A stretch of DNA of 64,000 nucleotides from Nitrosomonas ureae (GCF_900108305.1 NZ_FNUX01000002.1:124001-188000), one strand, 5' to 3'. Numbered from the stretch's first letter, positions 17,381 through 27,679 are shown. Numbers and translations are program-made. The notes: a model not told the origin generated them from the letters alone.

Positions 17381-17518
17381 GCGGGTTCTTCAGTTATGGT
17401 ATTTTCATCGAATAAAGCCTTGCGACAGAGATTGATGCTATCTTCGCATTGAATCCATTGTCAAGCTATGAATAATCACGCTATGAAAATTACAATTTTT
17501 TAGGGTTAATTCGCACCA

Positions 17519-18355
17519 ATGAAAAAAACCATACTCATTACCGGTTGTTCCAGCGGAATCGGTCACTGTGTTGCCAAGGCATTGCATCAACGCGGTTATC
17601 GCGTGTTTGCAACCGCCCGGCGGCGGGACAGTGTCGCAGCATTGCTGGAGGAGGGCCTGGAAAGCTTTCGCCTGGACTTGAACGATTCAAACTCGATTCA
17701 GTTTGCCTTTGAGGAAGTCCTGCGCCGCACTGATGGCGAGCTTTATGCGCTATTCAACAATGGCGCCTATGGATTACCCGGTGCGGTGGAGGATTTGAAT
17801 CGCGATGCTTTGCGCGCGCAGTTCGAAACCAACGTGTTCGGCTGGCAGGAATTGACCAATCTGGCGCTACCGGTTATGCGCCGGCAAGGTTACGGCCGGA
17901 TTATTCAGAACAGTTCGGTGCTCGGCTTCGTGGCGTTGCCTTTCCGTGGAGCATACAACGCCTCCAAATACGCCATCGAAGGACTCAGCGATACCTTACG
18001 CCTGGAATTGAAAGGCAGCAATATCCATGTCAGCCTGATCGAACCTGGGCCGATTGCCAGCAAATTTCGTCTAAATGCAGTCAAAGCGCTGGAAAAATAT
18101 GTCGACATCGAAAACAGCTTTCATCGTGAAAAATACCAGGGCGTATTGGGGCGCCTGAATAAGCCGGGGCCCGCGGTTCCTTTTACGCTGCCCCCTGAAG
18201 CTGTGCTGAAACGCGTAATCCATGCGCTTGAGGCCACAAAACCACAACCCCGCTATTATGTGACTTTCCCAACCTACCTGTTTGGTGTTCTAAAACGTGT
18301 CCTGAGTACACGCGCACTCGATTTGTTGCTGGCTAAATCGGGGAATAATAATTGA
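17519..18355 (+). CDS. SDR-family oxidoreductase
   Basis: A classical short-chain dehydrogenase/reductase of 278 residues, using NAD(P)H. The Rossmann nucleotide site is TGCSSGIGHCVA at residues 8-19. The NNGAYG motif (about 80) and the catalytic YNASKYA motif (Tyr about 147, Lys about 151) with the preceding Ser in QNSSVLG are present. An Arg in ATARRRDS favours NADP(H). The long C-terminal part resembles SDRs acting on lipid or steroid-like substrates, but the substrate is not predictable. It converges on the lipoprotein gene. Confidence 0.93.
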   Translation: MKKTILITGCSSGIGHCVAKALHQRGYRVFATARRRDSVAALLEEGLESFRLDLNDSNSIQFAFEEVLRRTDGELYALFNNGAYGLPGAVEDLNRDALRAQFETNVFGWQELTNLALPVMRRQGYGRIIQNSSVLGFVALPFRGAYNASKYAIEGLSDTLRLELKGSNIHVSLIEPGPIASKFRLNAVKALEKYVDIENSFHREKYQGVLGRLNKPGPAVPFTLPPEAVLKRVIHALEATKPQPRYYVTFPTYLFGVLKRVLSTRALDLLLAKSGNNN

Positions 18356-18383
18356 TGGATCAGGCAAGCACGGAATACCGGAA

Positions 18384-18875
18384 TTAAGGCTCAAGTCCTG
18401 CCGCTACGCAGGACTGTAATATTTTCCATGCCATATTACCGATAAAGCAATCTCCCCTCAGCGACGCTTGCACTGTGTGGCTATCGATTTTCTGCAGCAG
18501 CAAGGCAAAGGCATAAACTGCCTTATCATTGTCTTTGCGTTGCGCGGATGACTGAATTTCCGGATTCGTATGGGCATAAATGAAAATAGCATCGGGATTC
18601 GAAGGCGCGTAAGTGGCAATAGCATTTTGTAAATATCGGGTGTCATACGCATGAATTTCCGATGCTTCGATATCCGGATATTGCCGGTTTCTGAATTGTA
18701 ACGGACGCATGAACGATCTGCCATCGGATTGCAGTTTATTGGTGACGCAATTTGCCAGCACTGCATGCTCTCCGGTCAATTGCCCTTCAAACTGTTCAGG
18801 TTTAGCGTTTGAGTCAACCAGATGGGCGCATGCTGAAATAAAGAATATCCCTAAACCAACGATCGCTTTCTTCAT
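18384..18875 (-). CDS. Putative lipoprotein
   Basis: A 163-residue protein starting MKKAIVGLGIFFISACAH, with a lipobox ISAC at Cys16, so it is predicted to be lipid-anchored. I do not recognise the family. The mature part includes three further Cys residues, an NPDAIFIYAHTNPEI strand and a C-terminal MAWKILQSCVAAGLEP. ATG 18875 is preferred over the ATG at 18920 because it places the lipobox correctly after a short basic n-region. A DUF3460 gene follows 19 bases upstream on the same strand and could share a transcript. Confidence 0.75.
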   Translation of the reverse strand: MKKAIVGLGIFFISACAHLVDSNAKPEQFEGQLTGEHAVLANCVTNKLQSDGRSFMRPLQFRNRQYPDIEASEIHAYDTRYLQNAIATYAPSNPDAIFIYAHTNPEIQSSAQRKDNDKAVYAFALLLQKIDSHTVQASLRGDCFIGNMAWKILQSCVAAGLEP

Positions 18876-18938
18876 ACCCAATGCATCCGAAAAAACGGGA
18901 ATGATTACCCGCACGGGCAACTTGAGAAGGGCAAAATG

Positions 18939-19127
18939 CTAACCATTAAAATAAACATAGGGTTTCATCGGGACGTCAGACTCTTCAAAGCGCTTGCGTT
19001 CCTGCAGATCCTGTTTTTTGTCCCACCACATATTGCGCGCCTCCACGCGTTTGTCTCTAACATCCGGATTTTTTTCCAGATATTCGCGCATGAATTTGGT
19101 GTGATCAGATTCATAACTATAATCCAT
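18939..19127 (-). CDS. DUF3460-family small protein
   Basis: A 62-residue soluble protein with the pattern of betaproteobacterial DUF3460 proteins: YESDHTKFMREYLEKNP, WWDKKQDL and the C-terminal VPMKPYVYF. A good ribosome-binding site (AAGAGGT) precedes the ATG. Function unknown; no membrane segment or Cys residues are present. Confidence 0.85.
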   Translation of the reverse strand: MDYSYESDHTKFMREYLEKNPDVRDKRVEARNMWWDKKQDLQERKRFEESDVPMKPYVYFNG

Positions 19128-19185
19128 GATTAACCTCTTACATTATGGTTGCAAAAATAGCACTTTAGCATAGCTCGGGTTTTCT

Positions 19186-20160
19186 TTACAGCCTCATGGC
19201 GCTACAGGCATCTGCTGCAGCAGTCAGATTCCTGTAGCGTGCCACCCATTCGAGCGGAATCGAAGCAAACGATTGATCTTGCTGTACGGTATGGGCCGCC
19301 ATGATGGCGCCAAGCATAATGGCGCGGCCGCAACTATCGCCACCGATGCGGATATTTTCTTCAATTGCGGTCCGATAATCGGGTGCGTACCGGACGATAT
19401 GCGCAATCACTGGCATGCCCTCCAGAACATGACAAGCCGTGCCAAAGCGTTTGGCGACCGCAGCACTATTCAGTATGCACGTTTGCAGCGCTTCTTCCAC
19501 CAAAAGGGCCAGCTTCTCTCCTGCGCTCGGCAATGCGCCCACAAGCGCTTCGACGATCGGCTTTCCATGCAAAACATTCAGCAGAACGCAACCTGCATAC
19601 TGTGCCGCCGCCACTGCCGTATCATTATGGTTGGTCATACGCACAACTCGCTCGATTTGAATCATCAACGTTTGTTGCGATCCGGCATGTGTAGCCACCA
19701 CTACCGGTATCGTCGCCAATGCAGCAAACTGATCGTCATCGGCGCCGGAATATTCCGGAAATTCTTCCGGCTTAAGCGCCAACAACGTCTGCAGCGTCTG
19801 GCGTGCCGGTGAATCGACATAACCGACATAAGCGCCGCCAGGGCCTAAATAATCCCGATATTCAGTCTGGTAGGCTGCTCGATCAAATTTACCGTGCTGC
19901 GCAAAATGCCGTAACATCAGCAAACACAACTCGCCATATCCGGATGAATCGCCCGCCGCTTTACCACCATGCGCAAAGTAACCGCTGACATCCGCATAAT
20001 CACGTGCATCGGGTTGCAAAAAAGTTAATCCCTTGGTTTTCTCGATCTGCGCGATGCGCCCGGAATCATATAACCAATGCAAGCCCAGCGACGCTGAGTC
20101 AGCAATCAATGCGCCCATAACAGCCGCCGCCCGGGGATCAAGTTTAATATTCAAATTCAT
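19186..20160 (-). CDS. ADP-ribosylglycohydrolase-family protein
   Basis: A 324-residue protein of the DraG/ARH type, which removes ADP-ribose from proteins or related adducts using divalent metals. The N-terminal GALIADSASLGLHWLYD, the GDSSGYGE motif near residue 70 and the C-terminal RIGGDSCGRAIMLGAI hold the acidic residues that normally bind the metal pair. No DraT or nitrogenase gene is nearby, so the target is unknown and an unrelated glycohydrolase role is possible. It lies just downstream of the Trm112-like gene on the same strand. Confidence 0.85.
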   Translation of the reverse strand: MNLNIKLDPRAAAVMGALIADSASLGLHWLYDSGRIAQIEKTKGLTFLQPDARDYADVSGYFAHGGKAAGDSSGYGELCLLMLRHFAQHGKFDRAAYQTEYRDYLGPGGAYVGYVDSPARQTLQTLLALKPEEFPEYSGADDDQFAALATIPVVVATHAGSQQTLMIQIERVVRMTNHNDTAVAAAQYAGCVLLNVLHGKPIVEALVGALPSAGEKLALLVEEALQTCILNSAAVAKRFGTACHVLEGMPVIAHIVRYAPDYRTAIEENIRIGGDSCGRAIMLGAIMAAHTVQQDQSFASIPLEWVARYRNLTAAADACSAMRL

Positions 20161-20174
20161 AACACGAATGGCTC

Positions 20175-20357
20175 TTATTTAATTTCAACTTCATCGGATA
20201 TTCTACGCGCCTCATCCGCCAGCATGACCGGAATACCGTCTTTAATCGCAAACGCCAGCCGGTCGGGCTTGCAAATCAATTCCTTATCATCCTTTTTATA
20301 AATCAGCGGCCCTTTACAGAGCGGACACACCAGAATATCGAGCAATCTTGAATCCAT
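20175..20357 (-). CDS. Trm112/YcaR-family small protein
   Basis: A 60-residue protein starting [18 protein letters not shown] with a CPLC zinc-type pair and the conserved [13 protein letters not shown] segment of the YcaR/Trm112 family. Trm112 in eukaryotes and archaea activates methyltransferases; the bacterial role is not established. Full length for bacterial members. parB lies 22 bases upstream on the same strand. Confidence 0.9.
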   Translation of the reverse strand: MDSRLLDILVCPLCKGPLIYKKDDKELICKPDRLAFAIKDGIPVMLADEARRISDEVEIK

Positions 20358-20378
20358 AACTTTCCTTAGTTTGTCTTT

Positions 20379-21218
20379 CTAGAATCTGCTGAGAATATCA
20401 TCCAACTGATCCAGACTGGTATAGTGGATCACGATATTTCCCTGACCGTTTTTCTGCGGCTTGATGGCCACTTGCGCGCCCAGGCGTTCAGAGACGTCTT
20501 CTTGCAGACGCAAAAGATCGCGGTCGGTTTTCTTTATCTTTTTAGGTGCCGGATGTTCGATCTGGTTCACGAGCTTTTCCGTTTCACGCACCGATAATTG
20601 TTTTTGCGCGATAATATTGGCAAGCTGGATTTGCTGCGCGGGTACCAGCGACAACAATGCACGCCCATGCCCCATATCGATCTTGCCTTGCATCATCAAT
20701 TCCTGAACGGGCGCCGAAAGATTCAGCAAACGCAACAAATTGGAAATGGTGCTGCGCGAATTGCCCAGCGCTTCCCCAGCCGTCTGGTGTGTCATACCAA
20801 ACTCATTGATCAGGCGCTGAATACCCATTGCCTCTTCCAGGGGATTCAGATTTTCGCGTTGTATGTTTTCAATCAACGACATCGCCAGCGCGGATTCATC
20901 GGCAACCTTGCGAATCAGTGCCGGCACTTCATTCAGCCCCGCCAGCTGCGCAGCGCGCCAGCGGCGCTCGCCGGCGATAATTTCATAGCGGCCTGCATCG
21001 ATTGGACGCACCAGAATCGGTTGCATGATACCTTGCGCCTTGATCGATTCCGCCAGCTCCGTCAACGCCACCTGATCCATATTGGTTCTGGGCTGGTATT
21101 TGCCCGGCTGCAATCTGGATGTTTCGATGCTTTGCAACGACTCTTCCACCAGCGCGACGTCTGCACTACCTGATAACAAAGCGTCCAGCCCGCGCCCCAA
21201 GCCTTTCTGTTTTATCAT
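20379..21218 (-). CDS. parB: Chromosome partitioning protein ParB
   Basis: CTP-dependent DNA clamp that loads at parS and spreads to organise the origin region with ParA. The 279 residues are typical. The N-terminal KGLGRGLDALL start, the ParB box (PRTNMDQ; GERRWRAAQLAGL; LIENIQRENLNPLEEA), the helix-turn-helix (TAGEALGNSRSTISNLLRLL) and the C-terminal dimerisation segment are all visible. parA is upstream on the same strand, with rsmG and mnmG ahead of it, and a parS-like site is at 24686-24701. Confidence 0.97.
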   Translation of the reverse strand: MIKQKGLGRGLDALLSGSADVALVEESLQSIETSRLQPGKYQPRTNMDQVALTELAESIKAQGIMQPILVRPIDAGRYEIIAGERRWRAAQLAGLNEVPALIRKVADESALAMSLIENIQRENLNPLEEAMGIQRLINEFGMTHQTAGEALGNSRSTISNLLRLLNLSAPVQELMMQGKIDMGHGRALLSLVPAQQIQLANIIAQKQLSVRETEKLVNQIEHPAPKKIKKTDRDLLRLQEDVSERLGAQVAIKPQKNGQGNIVIHYTSLDQLDDILSRF

Positions 21219-21315
21219 TTCATGGGTTCCTCAATTCTGTATTAGCGTGGGCATTTCTAAAAAATTCAAACCTAATCAAGGTGAAACAAGCAACACAGCA
21301 TGGTAACCAACATCG

Positions 21316-22080
21316 TTAGAGATGTCCTGCAAGTATTTCTTTGGCGAGTTCGAGATAAGCCTGCGCCCCTTTGGATTGGCCATCGTGATACAAAACCGGC
21401 AAGCCAAAGCCGGGGGCCTCGGCCAAGCGTACATTACGCGGAATCACGGTGCGATACACTTTTTCACCAAAATGTTTTTGCAATTGATCGGAAACCTGCT
21501 GCGCCAGAATATTGCGCGGATCGAACATAGTGCGTAGCAAACCTTCGATGCGCAAAGTCGAATTAAAGCTATTGCGCACACGCTTGATGGTATTAACCAG
21601 ATCGCTTAATCCTTCCAGTGCATAATATTCACATTGCATCGGAATCATGACGGCATGCGCCGCGCATAAGCCGTTTAATGTCAGCATGTTCAACGCCGGC
21701 GGACAGTCGATCAAAATATAATCATAGTCGCTTGCAATAGCTTCCAGCGCGGTTTTCAATCGCGCTTCGCGCTGGGAAAATTCCACCATTTCCACTTCCG
21801 CCCCAGCCAGATCCCGATTGGCGGGTATCAAGTCGTATTTCCCCTGCGGACTGCTCACCCGCACGTACTGTATTTCCTCATTACCCATCAGCACATGATA
21901 AACCGTGTTTTTTACCTTTTGCTTGTTAATACCACTACCCATGGTCGCATTAGCTTGCGGATCGAGATCGACCAATAAGACGCGCTTCCCGGATGCCGCC
22001 AGACTCGCCGCCAGGTTCACGCTGGTGGTGGTTTTTCCGACGCCGCCTTTTTGATTGGTAATAGCGAGTATTTTGGTCAT
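21316..22080 (-). CDS. parA: Chromosome partitioning ATPase ParA (Soj)
   Basis: A 254-residue deviant Walker ATPase that drives origin segregation with ParB. The deviant Walker A KGGVGKTTTSVNLA sits at residues 10-23, the Walker A' region at VDLDPQANAT, and Walker B at ILIDCPPAL near residue 125. It lacks the N-terminal DNA-binding extension of plasmid type Ia ParA, consistent with a chromosomal Soj-type protein. Gene order mnmG-rsmG-parA-parB is the classic origin-proximal cluster. Confidence 0.97.
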   Translation of the reverse strand: MTKILAITNQKGGVGKTTTSVNLAASLAASGKRVLLVDLDPQANATMGSGINKQKVKNTVYHVLMGNEEIQYVRVSSPQGKYDLIPANRDLAGAEVEMVEFSQREARLKTALEAIASDYDYILIDCPPALNMLTLNGLCAAHAVMIPMQCEYYALEGLSDLVNTIKRVRNSFNSTLRIEGLLRTMFDPRNILAQQVSDQLQKHFGEKVYRTVIPRNVRLAEAPGFGLPVLYHDGQSKGAQAYLELAKEILAGHL

Positions 22081-22092
22081 AATATTTATTCC

Positions 22093-22755
22093 TTAACCGC
22101 TTGCAGCCAAATCGCGATCGTATTTAATAATAATCAGCTGCCGTGCTGCTTTCAATCCAGGCACGTTCAACGTCACGATGTCTTCAATTACAAATGGCAC
22201 ATGAATTTGCTCGCGTTCCTGCTCTGAACAATGCGCCTTCATCGCTACCCAGCGGCAATCGGGATTCCGTATCGTTGCCCACTGCCGGGTTAGCGCGATA
22301 AATTCTCCCAATTCAGAGAAAGCGCGCGAAATAATGGTATCCGCTTTTTTATCCGCATGGATATCTTCTATCCGTTTTGCCATAATTTCAACGTTCTTCA
22401 GCGCCAACTCGATTTTTACTTGCTGTAAAAAGGCGGTTTTCTTTTGATTGCTTTCCACCAAAGTCACGTGCCAATCCGGCTTCGCCAACGCAATCGGTAT
22501 GCCCGGCAATCCAGCCCCGGTACCCACATCGATAATGTGCGTACCATGAATATGCGGCAGCACCACAAGACTATCCATCACATGCTGGGTCAGCATCTCC
22601 TGCGCATTGCGTATCGCCGTCAGATTATGCACCTTGTTCCATTTCTCGATCAGCACTAAATAATGCGCGATGTTTTTTGCAAGTTGTTCTTCCGGCGCGG
22701 TTACAACCTTATCCAGCGCACGCAAACTTTGCGTAATCTGCGGGAGCAGGCTCAT
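22093..22755 (-). CDS. rsmG: 16S rRNA (guanine-N7) methyltransferase RsmG
   Basis: Methylates G527 of 16S rRNA with S-adenosylmethionine. The 220 residues have the class I methyltransferase motif [17 protein letters not shown] near residue 75, the [21 protein letters not shown] substrate region, and ISRAFSEL (about 140). The start overlaps the mnmG stop by 4 bases, implying translational coupling. Confidence 0.97.
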   Translation of the reverse strand: MSLLPQITQSLRALDKVVTAPEEQLAKNIAHYLVLIEKWNKVHNLTAIRNAQEMLTQHVMDSLVVLPHIHGTHIIDVGTGAGLPGIPIALAKPDWHVTLVESNQKKTAFLQQVKIELALKNVEIMAKRIEDIHADKKADTIISRAFSELGEFIALTRQWATIRNPDCRWVAMKAHCSEQEREQIHVPFVIEDIVTLNVPGLKAARQLIIIKYDRDLAASG

Positions 22756-24635
22756 TCATTGACCGCAAATCCACGTTTCAGATGCACCAGCAACAGCGAA
22801 ATCGCCGCTGGCGTTACTCCGGAAATCCGTGATGCCTGGCCTACAGTCTCCGGTTTGTGCTGGTTCAGTTTTTGCTGTACTTCGTTCGATAGTCCTTTCA
22901 CGGCGCAATAATTGATATCCTTCGGCAGCAAAGTATTTTCATATTGCGCCTGGCGGGAAACTTCTTCCCGCTGGCGTTGGATATAACCGTGATATTTGGC
23001 CTGAATCTCAACTTGCTCAGCCACTTGCGGATTTATCACGGATTCGCCCGCACCCGGCAAGGTCATCAATGAATGATAGGTAACATCCGGCCGCTTGAGC
23101 AGTTCGGTTAAGGTATATTCGCGTTCGATGCTTTTTCCAAGCACCCGGAGGGCATCCTGTTCCGGCAATGTTCCCGGCAACACACGTGTCGAATTGAGCC
23201 GTTGCTGTTCTTTTTCAATGGCTTCCTGTTTTGCGCTAAACGCCGCCCAGCGCTGATCATCGATCAAACCCAACCTTCTTCCGGGTTCAGTCAAACGTAA
23301 ATCAGCATTGTCTTCGCGCAATTGCAAACGATATTCGGCGCGGCTGGTAAACATCCGATACGGTTCGGTCACGCCGGAAGTCACCAGATCATCGACCAGC
23401 ACGCCCAAATACGCCTCATTGCGCTGTGGCAGCCAGGCATCACGCGTCTGAATTTTCAGCGCGGCATTAACCCCGGCCAACAATCCTTGCGCCGCGGCTT
23501 CTTCATAACCGGTGGTGCCGTTGATCTGTCCGGCAAAAAACAGGTTCTCGATGGTTTTGGTTTCGAGCGAACGCTTCAGATTGCGCGGATCGAAGTAATC
23601 GTACTCGATGGCATAGCCTGGCCGGGTGATATGCGCGTTTTCCAAACCGGCAATCGAATGAATCAGTTTGGCCTGCACCTCAAACGACAAGCTGGTCGAT
23701 ATGCCATTGGGATAGATTTCATGCGTGCCCAGGCCTTCCGGTTCGAGAAAAATCTGGTGCGATTCGCGTGCGGAAAAGCGCACTACTTTATCTTCGATCG
23801 ACGGACAATAACGCGGCCCGACGCCTTCGATTTTTCCGGAAAACAGAGGCGAATCGATCAGGCCGCCACGAATGATATCGTGCGTCCTATCATTGGTATG
23901 CGTAATCCAGCAGGAAATCTGGCGCGGATGCCGGATACCGGTATCGATCAGCGAGAACGACGGTGTCGGCTGATCACCCGGCTGCTCCAGCAGCTTGGCA
24001 TAATCCATCGTGCGGCCATCGATGCGCGGCGGCGTACCGGTTTTCAGCCGCCCTGCGGGAAACTCCATTTCGCGCAACCGTTGCGCCAATGTCAGCGACG
24101 GCGGATCGCCCGCGCGGCCTGCCCTAAAATGGGTTTTACCGATATGCGCCAAGCCGGCCAGAAAGGTACCGACAGTCAAGATCACCGCACGCGCATGAAT
24201 CCTGATCTGTAGCTGCGTAACCACACCGGCCACCCGATCCCCCTCGACAATCAAATCATCCACCGCCTGCTGCATAATCCGCAGGTTCGGCTGATTTTCA
24301 ACGCGGCTGCGGATCGCTTGCTTATACAACACACGATCGGCTTGCGCGCGCGTCGCCCTGACCGCCGGGCCTTTGCTCGAATTCAACATGCGGAACTGAA
24401 TTCCCGCCTCATCCGCCGCCATGCCCATCGCACCACCCAAGGCATCGATCTCTTTCACCAAGTGGCTCTTGCCAATGCCGCCAATCGACGGATTACACGA
24501 CATCTGACCAATCGTTTCAATATTGTGTGTCAACAACAATGTTTGACAACCCATGCGCGCAGCCGCCAAGGCAGCCTCCGTCCCGGCATGCCCGCCGCCT
24601 ACAACAATAATGTCAAAATCCGCGTGATTGTTCAT
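22752..24635 (-). CDS. mnmG: tRNA uridine-5-carboxymethylaminomethyl modification enzyme MnmG (GidA)
   Basis: FAD enzyme that, with MnmE, modifies the wobble uridine of certain tRNAs. The 627 residues are the standard length. The FAD site is [19 protein letters not shown] at residues 11-29. The conserved [22 protein letters not shown] block (about 47-68), [11 protein letters not shown] and the YVEAAAQG-like [16 protein letters not shown] segment follow, then the MnmE-binding C-terminal helices. mnmE is not next to it here. It leads the mnmG-rsmG-parA-parB block. Confidence 0.98.
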   Translation of the reverse strand: MNNHADFDIIVVGGGHAGTEAALAAARMGCQTLLLTHNIETIGQMSCNPSIGGIGKSHLVKEIDALGGAMGMAADEAGIQFRMLNSSKGPAVRATRAQADRVLYKQAIRSRVENQPNLRIMQQAVDDLIVEGDRVAGVVTQLQIRIHARAVILTVGTFLAGLAHIGKTHFRAGRAGDPPSLTLAQRLREMEFPAGRLKTGTPPRIDGRTMDYAKLLEQPGDQPTPSFSLIDTGIRHPRQISCWITHTNDRTHDIIRGGLIDSPLFSGKIEGVGPRYCPSIEDKVVRFSARESHQIFLEPEGLGTHEIYPNGISTSLSFEVQAKLIHSIAGLENAHITRPGYAIEYDYFDPRNLKRSLETKTIENLFFAGQINGTTGYEEAAAQGLLAGVNAALKIQTRDAWLPQRNEAYLGVLVDDLVTSGVTEPYRMFTSRAEYRLQLREDNADLRLTEPGRRLGLIDDQRWAAFSAKQEAIEKEQQRLNSTRVLPGTLPEQDALRVLGKSIEREYTLTELLKRPDVTYHSLMTLPGAGESVINPQVAEQVEIQAKYHGYIQRQREEVSRQAQYENTLLPKDINYCAVKGLSNEVQQKLNQHKPETVGQASRISGVTPAAISLLLVHLKRGFAVNE

Positions 24636-24685
24636 AGTCTTAAATGATTAATAACTCAGGTGTCACAAGAAGATTTTAATCGGTT

Positions 24686-24701
24686 GGTTTCACGTGAAAC
24701 C
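24686..24701. promoter_or_regulatory. parS centromere site
   Basis: GGTTTCACGTGAAACC is a perfect 16-bp palindrome that matches the bacterial parS consensus core GTTTCACGTGAAAC. It lies 51 bases upstream of mnmG and about 3.5 kb from parB. It is the only such site I saw in the window. Confidence 0.93.
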
Positions 24702-24900
24702 TTTTACGCATTGTAAGCTAAAAAGAGGAAATTTTCGCGTGCAATTATAGGTGCAGGATAATAATGAAAGCAAGGTTAGCGGCAAAAAATTATTCTTAAA
24801 ATCATATTATTTGCCTTAACCTGCATAAACCATACATTAAAATATTCCAGGTTTTGCATGGATCCTTCATCGATCACTTGCCTTGCAGCATACGCAAAAA

Positions 24901-26537
24901 TTAAGGCAATGGCGGCAATCCTAGTTCCTTGAGAAATTCGTTATGTTTTCCGGCAGCCTCATCGTTATGTTTTCCGGCAGCCTCATCGATCTGTTTCTCC
25001 AGCGCTGCCAATTTTGTGTGCACAGCCTCCAAATCAATCGCTTCTTCCTGCTTCGCAGTGCTGATATAGCGCGAAATATTCAGGTTGTAATCATTATTCG
25101 CTATTTCACCCATCGCCACCCGGCGAGAATAGCGATCCTCCTCACTACGGAATTGATAGGTCGAAATGATCTTTTCGATATGCTTCGGTAACAAACGGTT
25201 CTGACGCTTGCCTTTCTCAAAGTATTCACTGGCATTAATAAACAGCACATCGTCGGGCTTTTTGCATTTTTTCAACACAAGAATACAGACCGGTATACCT
25301 GTGGAAAAAAACAGGTTGGCGGGCAAGCCGATCACCGTATCGATATGACCGTCTTTCAGCAGTTTGGTACGGATGCGTTCTTCCACGCCACCACGGAACA
25401 GCACGCCGTGCGGCAGAATGATGGCCATGACGCCTTCGGGCTTGAGATAGTGAAAACCGTGCAGCAAAAAGGCGAAATCGGCGGCGGATTTAGGCGCAAG
25501 GCCATAGTTCTTGAAGCGCATGTCCTCGCCCAGCGCGTCGGTCGGCTCCCAGCGGTAGCTGAACGGCGGATTGGCCACCACGGCATCGAATTTCGGCATC
25601 TTCGCCGGATTCATCTCGCGCAACCAATCCCAATCGTTGGTCAGCGTATCGCCGTGATAAATCTCGAATTCGGAATCCTTCACCCCGTGCAGTAGCATGT
25701 TCATACGCGCCAGGTTGTAGGTGGTGATGTTCTTTTCCTGCCCGAAGATTTTTCCTATTGTGCCGCCTGCTTTACGAATCTGATTACGCACGTTGAGCAG
25801 CAGCGAACAGAGCCACAAGCAAAATCTAACACGCTTTCCAGCTGCTTCTTTTTGCCGGTGACGGGCTCCTGGCTGTCCAGTATAACAATGCCCGACAAAA
25901 TACTGGAAATCTGCTGTGGCGTGTAGAATTCACCCGCTTTCTTGCCGGAACCGGCGGCAAACTGGCCTATCAGATATTCATAGGCGTCACCCAGAGTATC
26001 TTTGTCAGTAGAGAACTTTTCCAAGCCTTCGGCAATGGCCTTGATGACGGTACAGAGCTTGGCGTTTTGCGCAGGATAGCCTTTGCCCAGCTTTTCCGAA
26101 TTCAGGTTGATCTCGGAGAACAGACCGGCAAAAGTACTGGCAAAGGATTCGTTTTCGATGTAATCAAAGCCCTTTTGCAGCGTATGCAACAGCTCTCCGT
26201 TCTGCGTGCGAGCCAGCTCCGCGATGCTACCCCAGAGGTAATCAGGCTTGATCACATAATGGGTTTTGCGGCGCATCTGTTTTTCAAATTCATCGGTATC
26301 GTCCAGGTTCTGCGCATACCACACCGCCAAGGGCATGCGGCGGTCGCCAACTTCCAGTTTCGGATAATCCGATCCCAGTTCCTTTTGCGCCGCTGCTTCG
26401 TAGTTGTCCGACAGATAGCGCAGAAACAGGAAGGACAGCATGTAATCGCGAAAATCGTCCGCGTTCATGGCACCGCGCAGCTGGCCGGCAATGCCCCACA
26501 GGGTGTTGCCCAGTTGTTTCTGGTCTTGTTCGGTCAT
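24901..26537 (-). pseudogene. hsdM: Type I restriction-modification methyltransferase subunit HsdM (frameshifted)
   Basis: HsdM methylates adenine in the target with HsdS. Two overlapping frames make up one gene: the N-terminal part runs from 26537 to about 25808 and the C-terminal part from there to 24901. The break falls in the SAM motif. Expected FACGSGSLLLN is read as FACGS and then shifts; a single missing G (a lone C on the plus strand near 25808 where two are expected) explains it, and restoring it gives about 545 residues, full length. The catalytic NPPF motif survives downstream (VVANPPFSY). The end carries a 24-bp tandem duplication (24940-24987). Sequencing error, true loss or phase variation are all possible. 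Confidence 0.88.
24940..24987. repeat. 24-bp tandem duplication in hsdM 3' end
   Basis: Two exact copies of a 24-base unit in direct tandem encode the octapeptide DEAAGKHN twice, close to the C-terminus of HsdM. The in-frame unit suggests slippage without further harm to the frame. Confidence 0.85.
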
Positions 26538-27676
26538 GGTGTGGGCGGCTCCTCTGCTTCGTTTGGGAATAAGGCGGGATTAAATGGATAACGTTCGAGA
26601 AACTTACGTAGGATTTTGCGGAAATAGTCTTTTGTTTCGCTTCCCATTTCACTTGGTTCGAAAAGCGCGTATTTTCCGTGACTCAAAAGATCGACGAATC
26701 TTTGATGCAGTATCCCATCGGCATCGTCCTGATCCTTTTTAATGCATGCTGAGAAATGTCCGTATCCGTGAAACAAAGCGGTCTTTTCCAGTACGACTCG
26801 AAGCATATTGAAATGATAGGTATGGATCGTGTTACCTTGCGAAACGCGGTGAAGTTCAGCCAAAGCGGCGACGTGATGAAATGATGGAGTGTCACCTTTC
26901 TGAGAACGCATGACATAACCGCAGGTACCCCGGTTTTGACTTAACACATACTGCGATGACTGGCGATTGAAATGATTCTTGAATTCATAATGCAGTACGT
27001 TGAAGAATAGGTTGTGATGCGTTGAAACGACTGTATTGATTGGGTTTGTCGCTTCTCTATACAATTGCACCAGATGGTTTGCGACGACGATGGCGTTCTG
27101 CTCATCCAGCGAAGAAATCGGATCGTCGATATAGATGTACTTGATCCATTGATAGGCTACCGCCCCGTCCATAGCGAGCTGCACGATGGCAAGAAAGAAG
27201 CACCAGATAAAGATATTCTCCTCACCTCGGGAGACCTTGATGTCGTCCACGGTAACCGTTTTGGCCTGCTCGCCCTCGCCGGTCGTGATCTCGCGCGAGA
27301 AACTGACCTCCCATTCCGTGGTGTCGATCTTGAAATCAAAGTCGGCGTAACGACTCAGCAATGGACGAATGCGGTTATCCATTTCCATTTCCGCAAGCCC
27401 GGCGAAAAAGCGGGAAGCGGAATTGATTTTCAGCACCCGCTCGCTATCGCCATCCAGATCGTTGTCCCAGGTGAAGAGGTCTTCGGTGAAGGCGTTGAAG
27501 TAGAGCGTATCCCTTGCATCCTCTTGCTTGCCGATGTCCTTGAAAGCCATAGACAGGCGCGTTTTGCCCGTGCCGTTGTAGGCGTAGAGCAGGATGAATT
27601 TCTTGTTTTCCAGCTCGCCGCGCAGGTGTTCAGCCAGGGCCTCCAGATTCTCAAAACCAGATGACGGGCTACTCAT
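26534..27676 (-). CDS. PrrC-like ABC ATPase, candidate anticodon nuclease
   Basis: A 380-residue protein with an ABC-type ATPase: Walker A YNGTGKT at 33-39, a signature-like VSRGEEN at 148-154, Walker B YIYIDDPISSLD at 180-191, and STHH at 218-221. The IDDPISSLD block is typical of PrrC/RloC-type proteins. The C-terminal part has Arg293, Glu297 and, 36 residues later, His333 in an LSHG motif, similar in order and spacing to the Arg-Glu-His anticodon nuclease triad of E. coli PrrC. Its position within an hsd operon fits PrrC. It overlaps hsdM by 4 bases and follows the DinD-like gene by 3. The nuclease role is inferred. Confidence 0.7.
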   Translation of the reverse strand: MSSPSSGFENLEALAEHLRGELENKKFILLYAYNGTGKTRLSMAFKDIGKQEDARDTLYFNAFTEDLFTWDNDLDGDSERVLKINSASRFFAGLAEMEMDNRIRPLLSRYADFDFKIDTTEWEVSFSREITTGEGEQAKTVTVDDIKVSRGEENIFIWCFFLAIVQLAMDGAVAYQWIKYIYIDDPISSLDEQNAIVVANHLVQLYREATNPINTVVSTHHNLFFNVLHYEFKNHFNRQSSQYVLSQNRGTCGYVMRSQKGDTPSFHHVAALAELHRVSQGNTIHTYHFNMLRVVLEKTALFHGYGHFSACIKKDQDDADGILHQRFVDLLSHGKYALFEPSEMGSETKDYFRKILRKFLERYPFNPALFPNEAEEPPTP

Positions 27677-27679
27677 GGC

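Noticed and set aside
23322..24212. 296-residue plus-strand frame opposite mnmG
   Set aside because: It is a shadow of the highly conserved mnmG gene with no recognisable domain.
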